Assembly: GCA_003223975.1 (NCBI GenBank)
Contig: QHXS01000048.1
Span: 1-34,224, forward strand
DNA length: 34,224 nucleotides
Direction of reading: 5' to 3'
From: Acidobacteriota bacterium
Lineage (GTDB): Bacteria; Acidobacteriota; Blastocatellia; Pyrinomonadales; Pyrinomonadaceae
Of the stretch, positions 13,969-20,041 are shown one piece after another. The stretch's first letter is position 1. Each line of letters begins with the position of its first letter. Below the pieces are notes generated by a model. That model had not been told where the DNA came from. It worked only from the letters and a program-made list of their open reading frames with translations, and did not search any database. The translations under genes and the position numbers were made by a program.

Positions 13969-15008
13969 TCATCGTCTCCATCATCGAGCCAGGAATCTTC
14001 CGAGGGCTTTATGAGAGTCGCCCCATAAGTTCCGCCCTCAACGAATGGGATACTGATCACTGAGAAATCCAGCGTATCGACGGTGACACTAGGAAGGGGT
14101 TGATATGCCTTGAAGAATTCTTTGTTCTGTCCCTTGTTCGGGCCTGTCTTGTAGACACTCCACCCCTCAAATTCTTGCGCCCTCTCGTACCCCAACACTT
14201 CGGTGTGGTATCTACGTCGGATCCGCCGGTAGGTATTGTAACTCATGTCTCCGAGAGACTCACCCTTCTGATCTGCCAGGATGATTTTCTTCAACCACTT
14301 ACGAGTGAGCAGTAGTGCCGGGCGGTCAGCCACATAGTCCAGCAGCTCTAGTTCTTTCAGTTTGCGGTCGGACTTCATCATGTATGTGCGGAAGGTCTTT
14401 TGAACTTCAGGGTCAGGGTTGTTGAGCAGAAATGCCATAGACTTGAAGTTGTGATACTGCAGCGCTTCGATCATCCACACGAACTTGATGCGCTCGACTG
14501 GTATACCTAGCTCGTTGGCGACGTATCTTCCACACCACCAAGCGACTGACAGATCGAGTCCAGATAGATATCCAAGGTAACTTGTCCGCGAGTAGAGAGT
14601 GATCTGAGGAGCTGGCAAAGCCTTATATGAGATTGCCAGCATGCAGCTACCCCAGCGTCTCGTCTCTTGATTTCCTTTCTTGACTCCACCCCGAGCCGCA
14701 ACGCTTCTTGTACGAAGCATAGCAATTCCTCGGCCCTTGGTTCCGATGTGCTTGGTGATCTTCTCGATCCACTCAATGAACTCTCCTGGCGGTATGTATT
14801 GACGCACCATCATCGACCAACGAGACTGTGTCAACCACAACCACTTCAGATCAAACTCCCAAGCCATTGACTTAGCCTCGGCTATGACGTTGTGAATCTG
14901 AACATCAGCTGACGTGATGACATCCAGCTCAGGCTTGGTGCTCAACACCAAAGTCTTACAGAGCTTGTCGTGCATCTCAGTCATGGTACGGAATTGGTAT
15001 GCGTGCAT
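13965..15008 (-). CDS. Second ThyA-fold-like protein, 347 aa
   Basis: The middle (about 115-190) can be aligned to the thymidylate synthase core with one gap: WGSC (Cys122 at the catalytic position), YSRTS (Arg141 at the Arg166 position), GLDLS (Asp152 at the Asn177 position) and FVW followed by EALQYH where ThyA has the His207/Tyr209 region, here Gln and His. About 160 further residues (RKLKELELLDYVADRPALLL, then a basic RRIRRRYH stretch and acidic C-terminus) have no ThyA match. It overlaps the 279-aa homologue by ATGA. The pair may be two enzymes or subunits of one complex. The weaker match means this could also be an unrelated enzyme. Confidence 0.5.
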   Translation of the reverse strand: MHAYQFRTMTEMHDKLCKTLVLSTKPELDVITSADVQIHNVIAEAKSMAWEFDLKWLWLTQSRWSMMVRQYIPPGEFIEWIEKITKHIGTKGRGIAMLRTRSVAARGGVKKGNQETRRWGSCMLAISYKALPAPQITLYSRTSYLGYLSGLDLSVAWWCGRYVANELGIPVERIKFVWMIEALQYHNFKSMAFLLNNPDPEVQKTFRTYMMKSDRKLKELELLDYVADRPALLLTRKWLKKIILADQKGESLGDMSYNTYRRIRRRYHTEVLGYERAQEFEGWSVYKTGPNKGQNKEFFKAYQPLPSVTVDTLDFSVISIPFVEGGTYGATLIKPSEDSWLDDGDDE

Positions 15009-15316
15009 TAGTCGGGTAGCTTCCTTTGCATGTCGTAGGCGTCTTCCGCTTGAAGACGGAAGTAATCAGAAATCTTCAGCAATCTAGGCACCAAGCCCGG
15101 TTCACTGCCTGTCACTTTCAAAGCCTCAACCACCACCAGAATAGCGTTGGCATAAGCATCTAGAGCTGGAGGTGCGAACACATCTTGCTTACGAATGACT
15201 ACCGCATCTCTAACTGGTTCACATATGTCAATGTCTGATAGATACTTTAGATGCCAGAAATCAAACTCTTCTCGATTGAAGACGATGTACTTCTCATCAA
15301 CTATCCTGCGCACCAT
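15008..15316 (-). CDS. Hypothetical protein, 102 aa
   Basis: No family is recognised. The first third is mixed (YIVFNREEFDFWHLKY), and the last two thirds predict two or three amphipathic helices (LDAYANAILVVVEALK, then LLKISDYFRLQAEDAY). It overlaps the dUTPase-like gene by 20 bases and the ThyA-fold gene by TAATG. Its place inside the nucleotide cluster makes a metabolic or subunit role plausible, but nothing in the sequence shows it. Confidence 0.68.
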   Translation of the reverse strand: MVRRIVDEKYIVFNREEFDFWHLKYLSDIDICEPVRDAVVIRKQDVFAPPALDAYANAILVVVEALKVTGSEPGLVPRLLKISDYFRLQAEDAYDMQRKLPD

Positions 15317-15818
15317 ATTCTCTCACCTTTCGTCCGTACTCGCCTACGCAAGTTCTGTCGCAGAATGACCCCGCATATAGGGGGCTGTATAAACTGACGC
15401 CCGCCTGATCTAGGTCCTTATGACAGTTGCGGCATCTGTTAGCCACACCATCATAGCCCGTGCGTTGTCTGTCTTGGTTAACTTGATTCTTCGCGTAATA
15501 CTTCTCAGCAAACTCAGCAGCCAATGCTTCGGGAGACATGCCTGGAGAGATGCCCAGCATGATGTTCATGAAGAAGTGCCAGGCATCAACCATCTCTTTC
15601 ATGAACGCTTCCCGATTGAGATGTTTGCTGGTTGCCCAAGGCTTCCACCCACACTCTCGTAGGGCCTCGTGCAGTTCGTCCTCTAGGGCGAGCACATTCG
15701 TACGAATGTACTCCATGAGCTCAGCCCCTTCTAAGTCTCGGGGGTCGCCGATTATTCTCAATTGGAGCTGGAGCTGCTTTTCTAACATCTGGGAAATATC
15801 GGTTGGCGACGTTGACAT
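15297..15818 (-). CDS. All-alpha dUTPase/dCTPase-like NTP pyrophosphatase with C-terminal zinc finger, 173 aa
   Basis: Resembles the dimeric dUTPase/MazG-type all-alpha pyrophosphatases. The metal-binding pairs are ExxE (E48, E51 in DELHE) and ExxD (E75, D78 in EMVD), followed by NQDRQRTGYD (114-123). Family members hydrolyse dUTP or dCTP to the monophosphate; T4 gp56 does both. The last 50 residues add a treble-clef-like zinc finger (C129, C132, C153, C157), an unusual addition. It overlaps the kinase gene by 98 bases in another frame and the next gene by 20. In context it would supply dUMP or dCMP to the deaminase and ThyA-fold enzymes and keep unmodified nucleotides out of DNA. Confidence 0.82.
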   Translation of the reverse strand: MSTSPTDISQMLEKQLQLQLRIIGDPRDLEGAELMEYIRTNVLALEDELHEALRECGWKPWATSKHLNREAFMKEMVDAWHFFMNIMLGISPGMSPEALAAEFAEKYYAKNQVNQDRQRTGYDGVANRCRNCHKDLDQAGVSLYSPLYAGSFCDRTCVGEYGRKVREYGAQDS

Positions 15819-16356
15819 AGCGGCTGAACTCTTCTTTCAACATGAAGGTTAGGTAGTGGATGAAATCTTCGTAGACATCTTGCGTGTAATCCCACACTAT
15901 CACATTGGCTCGTGCGGCATTCTGGCAGTAGTTCGTATGGTACATCCAATAGATGCTGGAGATTGCCTTGCATACTGCCTCGTTGTCGGTATCCGACCGA
16001 AGGACATTGCGAACTACCTCCTCGACTGGAGGCATGCAATAGATGACCAGGGGTCGAGCCTTCCAGAAATGACCCAACTGACGGATGAACCAGATCGAAT
16101 CTTCGAACCCATCTGCGAGTCTTCCCCGCATTATTGGCGCGTATATGGGTTCAGAGATCATGCGATGCCGGTCATAGATCGCAGCCCGAGGCCAAGCGAG
16201 TAGATCCTCATCGACCCATCGCTTGAGCGAGACACCTCCGATAGGGTTCGTGCTTGAATCGACCACCCTTGGTTCCACCGACATCTGGAATTGCTGACAC
16301 AGCCTCATGACTAACTGAGTCTTACCAGCACCGTCTGGTCCTTCAACAACTATCAT
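15721..16356 (-). CDS. Thymidylate-kinase-like dNMP kinase, 211 aa
   Basis: P-loop kinase: EGPDGAGKTQ at residues 5-14, the DRH motif with SEPIY (42-53 region below residue 75) that matches the DRY/DRH site of thymidylate kinases, and a helical lid region. Length fits a dTMP kinase. The last 30 residues, in the 98-base overlap with the next gene, are Pro/Arg-rich (APAPIENNRRPPRLRRG) and look like a late extension. In phages with modified pyrimidines a kinase of this kind phosphorylates the modified dNMP. A promoter-like region with 11-bp repeats lies upstream (16387-16430), so it may head its own transcript. Confidence 0.82.
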   Translation of the reverse strand: MIVVEGPDGAGKTQLVMRLCQQFQMSVEPRVVDSSTNPIGGVSLKRWVDEDLLAWPRAAIYDRHRMISEPIYAPIMRGRLADGFEDSIWFIRQLGHFWKARPLVIYCMPPVEEVVRNVLRSDTDNEAVCKAISSIYWMYHTNYCQNAARANVIVWDYTQDVYEDFIHYLTFMLKEEFSRYVNVANRYFPDVRKAAPAPIENNRRPPRLRRG

Positions 16357-16386
16357 CTTTGTCCCTTCTGCCCCTTTGACATAGTT

Positions 16387-16415
16387 ATATTATCAATAAC
16401 TCGTTCTCGCGTCAA
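16387..16415 (-). promoter_or_regulatory. Probable promoter upstream of the nucleotide cluster
   Basis: TTGACG (16410-16415), a 17-base spacer and TAATAT (16387-16392) read leftward; GATAAT two bases upstream at a 15-base spacer is an alternative -10. The start point would be near 16380, about 24 bases before the kinase ATG, which has AAGGG upstream. The -35 match is good, the -10 weaker. Confidence 0.55.
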
Positions 16416-16430
16416 ATTGCTCGTTCTCGC
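16400..16430. repeat. 11-bp direct repeat over the -35 region
   Basis: GCGAGAACGAG (minus sense) occurs exactly at 16400-16410 and 16420-16430, a 20-bp period that places both copies on the same face of DNA. The copies flank and touch the -35 box. This is a good candidate for paired regulator binding sites. It sits in the only intergenic gap (80 bases) between the helicase and the kinase. Confidence 0.65.
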
Positions 16431-16436
16431 ACTAGG

Positions 16437-17933
16437 CTATTTGAACCCTCGAAGCAAGATCTCAGGTGATGCCATGATCTCCTTGACTGCCATGTCGTCA
16501 CCCTGGAGGACTTCATACTGCGTCTCATCGTAGGTGCCTGTGCAGTGCAGATAGACGAAGCGGTTGGCCTTGCCTGAGAGGGCGATGCGATCCTTGGCCT
16601 GAGTGTAGTCGACGTAGGAACTTGTCAATGAATACCAGATCATAGTCGAGGCAGTCCGCAAGTCAATACCCAACGCACCGGCTTGTGGATTCATAATCAT
16701 GACGGCAGGTCCGGATCTATTGCGGAAGGTCTCGATGTTTTTGGTGCGATCTCGTCGCTTTTGACCACCGTAGATAAGCTGAGGCACGACCTTATGCTCT
16801 CTCGCAAGTTTGCTAATGCTTGCAAGGTCTGCGCGGAATCGGGCACAGACAACGAGCTTTTCTTCTTGTTCGAACCAGTCTTCGAAGAGGTCATCGAGTA
16901 TCCTTAGTTTCTCTTGTCCGATGCGAACTAACCGACCCTTGGGATATTTCTCGCTCGGGGCAGTTCGTGCAATGCCGGAGGTGATCTGGCAGAGGCGCAA
17001 GTTCAGCACGAGTTTAATACTTGCCTCGGTGATCTCGCCCGTCTTGATCTTGGCGATCATCTCCTCAGCCATGTCGATGTAAACTTTGCGAGATTCCTCG
17101 AGAGGAACGTGGATAATTTGCGGTGGGAAGTTTGCAGGAAGGTCGAAGCATTCGTCCCTCGTCACGGCAAACGAATCTGCGTGCACGAGGCGGTGAAGTG
17201 TCTTCTGATTTCTCTCACCTAACCACTGCGGATATCCATTCTTATCAATCCACACCCCATACTTCTTCTTGAAGCTGAGCGAGGTGTGCTCTGCTATCAG
17301 GGGTGAGTCTGGCTTCATGAACTTCCACTGAGAGTACAGATCGAATACCCTCTTCTTCTTCGTGACTGCCGTGCCCGTTGATAGGATTTTGTACTCAGCC
17401 ACCTTGCCCAGTCGTTGCACGGCCATTGTCTTCTTAGCGCTGGGACTTTTGATACGATGCGACTCATCCAGAATGATCAGGTTAGGTTGCCAGGCCTTCA
17501 GCTTCCTGACCACGTCAAACCGACCACCGTTTTTCTTGGATCGTTTGGGGCTTCCGTCGGGAAGTTTCCCGATAATCTCACCAGGAGTGGAGAAGGCGTC
17601 ATAGTTGATGATAACAAAGTCCAGATACTCTGTTCCATATCGAGGTAAGGCAACGGCCTTCCTTCCTTCTTTGTCCCAAATAGTTATACGGTACTTGGCT
17701 GGGCAGTGCATCTTGATCTCATCTATCCAGACGTCGATCACCGACACTGGACATACAACGAGTACCCTCGAGAGTTTGTCAGCTTGGTATAGAATCGAGG
17801 CGAAGTCGATGCAGACCTTGGTCTTACCCGTTCTCGGATCCATCAGGAGAGCGCCACCAAACTGTAATTTCAGCAACCTCCTGAGTGCAGCAACTTGATG
17901 CTTGTACGGCTTGGTCTTAAATTTGTAGATCAT
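16437..17933 (-). CDS. SNF2/SF2-type helicase, 498 aa
   Basis: A superfamily 2 ATPase. A YKHQ Q-like motif (10-13) precedes a Walker A variant MDPRTGKTK (about 31-39), then LVVCPVSVI (Ia), LIILDESHRI (motif II, DESH, about 150) and LSTGTAV (motif III). The C-terminal lobe holds LVVCARFRADL (IV), NPQAGALGIDL (V) and QAKDRIALSGK (VI). The set is typical of short phage SNF2-like proteins that probably remodel or branch-migrate DNA in replication and repair. I use the ATG at 17933, which sits in an ATGA overlap with the small membrane gene, rather than a longer reading to 18050 that would overlap that whole gene and begin with an unrelated Cys-rich stretch. Confidence 0.88.
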   Translation of the reverse strand: MIYKFKTKPYKHQVAALRRLLKLQFGGALLMDPRTGKTKVCIDFASILYQADKLSRVLVVCPVSVIDVWIDEIKMHCPAKYRITIWDKEGRKAVALPRYGTEYLDFVIINYDAFSTPGEIIGKLPDGSPKRSKKNGGRFDVVRKLKAWQPNLIILDESHRIKSPSAKKTMAVQRLGKVAEYKILSTGTAVTKKKRVFDLYSQWKFMKPDSPLIAEHTSLSFKKKYGVWIDKNGYPQWLGERNQKTLHRLVHADSFAVTRDECFDLPANFPPQIIHVPLEESRKVYIDMAEEMIAKIKTGEITEASIKLVLNLRLCQITSGIARTAPSEKYPKGRLVRIGQEKLRILDDLFEDWFEQEEKLVVCARFRADLASISKLAREHKVVPQLIYGGQKRRDRTKNIETFRNRSGPAVMIMNPQAGALGIDLRTASTMIWYSLTSSYVDYTQAKDRIALSGKANRFVYLHCTGTYDETQYEVLQGDDMAVKEIMASPEILLRGFK

Positions 17934-18070
17934 CGGCGGTGTCTTGCGGCCTTCCAGAATCCTACTACCACCCCTATGATGGCAGCAATCATAACACCCA
18001 GGACAAATATAACTACCCCTATCATAAGGAGCACGAATAACGCAAGCCACACCCAGAGTAAGAGGCTCAT
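17930..18070 (-). CDS. Small membrane protein, 46 aa
   Basis: The ATG at 18070 and TGA at 17930 each form an ATGA overlap with a neighbour. The product starts MSLLLWVWLALFVLLMIGVV and is hydrophobic for about 36 residues, long enough for one extended or two tight membrane helices, then ends in a basic KAARHRR. No family is identified. Its place at the start of the early operon suggests early envelope action, such as exclusion or membrane anchoring, but this is speculative. Confidence 0.72.
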   Translation of the reverse strand: MSLLLWVWLALFVLLMIGVVIFVLGVMIAAIIGVVVGFWKAARHRR

Positions 18071-18492
18071 ATTCCCACCCTGTCCTCCTGGATAGCCATC
18101 AACTTCCTGGCCCCACACCCGATACACTTGCATTCCTCTTGGGGGTCAGTGAATGGGTGGCTGTGTGTCTTGAAGCAGAAGTTCATCTCAGCAAGTTTCT
18201 CCACGATCACTCGGCTCATCACCGTCTTGTACTGTGTGGGATTCGTGACTGTGCCTGAGACTACTGATGTCGGATTGCACCATGGGCAGATGATCATCTG
18301 AGTCTTACGCCACTTGGGGGTGCGGGATTTGCCATCCTCGTAGTTATTGACCATGATCATCCGACCGCAGAAGTCGCAGTGTTTGTACTTCGGCTGGACG
18401 TTCTCAGTCATCCCATATTTCAGGGCGTGTGCCTCGAGTTTCTTGTCTTGCTTCTTTTGAGCGACTTCTTCTCGAGTTCCTCTCCGTGGCAT
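18067..18492 (-). CDS. Zinc-binding protein, 141 aa, first gene of the leftward early operon
   Basis: Three cysteine groups: CDFC (about 39-42), CPWC (about 69-72) and CKCIGC near the end, with His residues between. This suggests two zinc-binding sites. The N-terminus (MPRRGTREEVAQKKQDKK) is very basic. I chose the ATG at 18492 because AAGGAG lies seven bases upstream and the promoter at 18520-18548 would start RNA near 18514; a longer reading to 18579 would begin upstream of that promoter. DNA or RNA binding is likely from charge and zinc motifs; no named family is recognised. Confidence 0.72.
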   Translation of the reverse strand: MPRRGTREEVAQKKQDKKLEAHALKYGMTENVQPKYKHCDFCGRMIMVNNYEDGKSRTPKWRKTQMIICPWCNPTSVVSGTVTNPTQYKTVMSRVIVEKLAEMNFCFKTHSHPFTDPQEECKCIGCGARKLMAIQEDRVGI

Positions 18493-18519
18493 TTGAGTGC
18501 TCCTTGATTGATGATGCCC

Positions 18520-18548
18520 ATTATATATGACCGGATCGACCGGATCAA
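18520..18548 (-). promoter_or_regulatory. Leftward early promoter with tandem repeat in the spacer
   Basis: TTGATC (18543-18548), a 17-base spacer and a perfect TATAAT (18520-18525). The RNA start would be near 18514, giving a leader of about 20 bases with AAGGAG before the ATG at 18492. It heads the long leftward run of replication genes. Confidence 0.85.
18530..18547. repeat. Tandem 9-bp repeat ACCGGATC(G/A)
   Basis: Two abutting copies at 18530-18538 and 18539-18547 differ only in the last base. They fill the spacer and part of the -35 box of the leftward promoter, a position where a bound protein would block RNA polymerase. An operator is therefore likely. Confidence 0.6.
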
Positions 18549-18594
18549 TCACCTTGTTCTTCTTATTCGACGAGAACAAAAAAGATCACTCAGA

Positions 18595-18623
18595 TTGACA
18601 ACTGATCGACGACGATATATGAT
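18595..18623 (+). promoter_or_regulatory. Rightward promoter TTGACA-N17-TATGAT
   Basis: Consensus TTGACA (18595-18600), 17 bases, TATGAT (18618-18623). The leader contains the hairpin CGGGG-gca-CCCCG (18638-18650), then AAAGGGAAG before the ATG at 18672. It faces away from the leftward promoter at 18520-18548; the two start points are about 115 bases apart. Confidence 0.88.
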
Positions 18624-18671
18624 GACATCGTAAATCACGGGGGCACCCCGCAAACTCAAAGGGAAGTATTG

Positions 18672-19208
18672 ATGGCACCAAAGACGAAGTCAAGGCCCAA
18701 GGCTGCACCGGTAGTCGACGAAGTGGACGAACTCGACGACGATGTGGAACTCGAGGAACTTGGGGAAGAGATCGACGACACCCCCAAGAAGAAGGCAAAG
18801 CGAGCTGACTCCCCGGATTTCGGGATTCAGGAACTCTGCGCCTTCCTCGAGCGCCAGACCGGCAAGGGCTACAAGCCGCGTGAAGTTCGCACCCTCATCC
18901 GCAAGATGGCACGAGACGGATCGGGTCGCGTCGAACGCGAGATCGTCCCAGGCAATCGGGCACGCTACTCATGGACGGGCACCAAGGATCCTCAGGTTCA
19001 GGCGATCCTGGCTGCCGTCAAGGAGGGCGAGATCGAGTCCAGCCGCAAGGAGGCACTCGACAAGCTGAAGGTCCAAAGCAATGCCAAGAAGGATGCGAAG
19101 AAGGCTCAGGCTGACGCCAAGAACACCGCCAAGGGCAAGACCAAGGTCGCTGAGCCAGATGACGACGATGACGACGCCGATGATCTGGAAGAACTCGACG
19201 ACGAATAG
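18672..19208 (+). CDS. Acid-flanked putative DNA-binding protein, 178 aa, only plus-strand gene
   Basis: Domain order: basic N-terminus, acidic run (about 15-37, mostly Asp/Glu), a KKKAKR patch, a folded domain (about 48-125) starting SPDFGIQELCAFLERQTGKG with REVRTLIRKM and PGNRARYSW, a Lys/Ala-rich helix (about 133-160) and a final poly-Asp tail. The middle looks like a small winged-helix domain, with the RTLIRK helix followed by a GNR motif as in the 123-aa protein at 2681-3052. ATG 18672 is preferred to the TTG just before it because AAAGGGAAG precedes it. Promoter and leader also match the other gene. It may regulate the early/late switch or coat phage DNA; both are inference. Confidence 0.8.
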   Translation: MAPKTKSRPKAAPVVDEVDELDDDVELEELGEEIDDTPKKKAKRADSPDFGIQELCAFLERQTGKGYKPREVRTLIRKMARDGSGRVEREIVPGNRARYSWTGTKDPQVQAILAAVKEGEIESSRKEALDKLKVQSNAKKDAKKAQADAKNTAKGKTKVAEPDDDDDDADDLEELDDE

Positions 19209-19220
19209 ATCGAGCTAGAC

Positions 19221-19242
19221 GAGGGGTAGTCGGTCACCCCTC
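19221..19242 (+). terminator. Hairpin after the plus-strand gene
   Basis: GAGGGGT (19221-19227) and ACCCCTC (19236-19242) form a 7-bp stem with an 8-base loop just past the stop codon. It lies 18 bases before the bidirectional terminator and may add to it. Its 5' arm and loop start (GAGGGGTAGTCGG) resemble the plus-strand sequence of the hairpin at 7198. Confidence 0.5.
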
Positions 19243-19260
19243 ACCTCGAACACCAAAGAA

Positions 19261-19294
19261 GGGCCCCTGGGTTGTGATTCCTTTCCCAGGGGCC
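19261..19294. terminator. Bidirectional intrinsic terminator between converging units
   Basis: A perfect 10-bp stem GGCCCCTGGG/CCCAGGGGCC (19262-19271 and 19285-19294) with a 13-base loop. On the plus strand it is followed by TTTCTT, on the minus strand by TTCTTT. It therefore ends both the rightward gene (stop at 19208) and the leftward late operon (last gene stop at 19310). Confidence 0.92.
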
Positions 19295-19309
19295 TTTCTT
19301 CGTGTGTTA

Positions 19310-19525
19310 TCAACCGGTCGGAGGTTGTTCCTCGACATCGTCATCCGGTCCCGGCTCGCGGCCGTGCTTGCTGACGAAGCGCTCCCGATTGACTCGTTTG
19401 CGCTCCTCTTCCCACTGCTCCTCAGTCATGTCGTCAGGGCGTTGACTGCCCCGCACATGACCAGCTGGATTCGGTTGGCTTTGGTCGGGTCGACCTTGAC
19501 TTCCCGGGTCTGTTGGCTTGGGCAT
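19310..19525 (-). CDS. Hypothetical hydrophilic protein, 71 aa, last gene of the late operon
   Basis: Pro/Gln/Gly-rich, disordered N-terminus (MPKPTDPGSQGRPDQSQ), a helical centre MTEEQWEEERKRVNRERF (33-50) and an acidic Pro-rich tail. AAGGAG at ideal spacing supports the ATG at 19525. It ends just before the bidirectional terminator. No family is known. Its place after endolysin and holin could mean a lysis accessory, but it has no membrane segment or signal peptide. Confidence 0.7.
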   Translation of the reverse strand: MPKPTDPGSQGRPDQSQPNPAGHVRGSQRPDDMTEEQWEEERKRVNRERFVSKHGREPGPDDDVEEQPPTG

Positions 19526-19547
19526 TCTTCTTCTCCTTTTATTCCTA

Positions 19548-19652
19548 TTAATTCCTCAGGCTGAGGATCATTTGCAGTATGTGATGACGCATCATCACGG
19601 GTGCGGATTCGTCAGGGACCTTTAGGGAATGACTGACAGAACTCCTGATCAT
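19548..19652 (-). CDS. Possible small gene, 34 aa
   Basis: The ATG at 19652 overlaps the holin stop (ATGA) and runs 34 codons to TAA. The product starts MIRSSVSHSLKVPDES and ends with a short hydrophobic helix (HHILQMILSLRN). The overlap is the only real support. It could be a lysis accessory or chance; without it the gap 19526-19648 would contain only the next gene's ribosome binding site. Confidence 0.35.
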   Translation of the reverse strand: MIRSSVSHSLKVPDESAPVMMRHHILQMILSLRN

Positions 19653-20032
19653 TCAATTCGAGTCGTATCGGGTGCGGAGGGGCCGATGCCGACATCTTTT
19701 GTAGCCAGGTTGACCTTCGTCGATATCTGTGTGGGTACCAGGAAGCCGAAGTAAGCCGCCACACCGGTGATCCAAGTCATGAAGGCGAGAACCAAAGACT
19801 CTCGACTGAAGACTGCAACACCATCTAGCGCAGTAGCCGTGATGATCAACCCTGCAACCGCAGACAAGAAGGCATGGAGAATCGCCTTCAGCGCCGACGA
19901 CGCATGTAACTTTGTTACTAGCCCCACCAAGATGGGGATGATCACACCACTGATGAACATGGCTACCGTGGCATCCAGTTCAAAGAATGGTTCTTGCATC
20001 TGACCCTCTTGAGCCAGCAGTTGTGATAGCAT
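19649..20032 (-). CDS. Holin-like membrane protein, 127 aa
   Basis: Three hydrophobic segments (about 24-44, 49-71 and 80-100) separated by short charged turns, and a polar C-terminal tail, match a class I-type holin. It follows the endolysin at once, with AAAGGAGAATA before the ATG. It would form the inner-membrane holes that release or activate the amidase. The N-terminal 20 residues contain acidic and Gln residues and look non-membrane. Assignment rests on topology, size and position. Confidence 0.8.
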   Translation of the reverse strand: MLSQLLAQEGQMQEPFFELDATVAMFISGVIIPILVGLVTKLHASSALKAILHAFLSAVAGLIITATALDGVAVFSRESLVLAFMTWITGVAAYFGFLVPTQISTKVNLATKDVGIGPSAPDTTRIE

Positions 20033-20041
20033 TATTCTCCT

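Noticed and set aside
17934-18050. Longer N-terminus for the SNF2-like helicase with several Cys
   Set aside because: It would overlap almost the entire small membrane gene; the ATGA start at 17933 and the family's usual N-terminus fit better.
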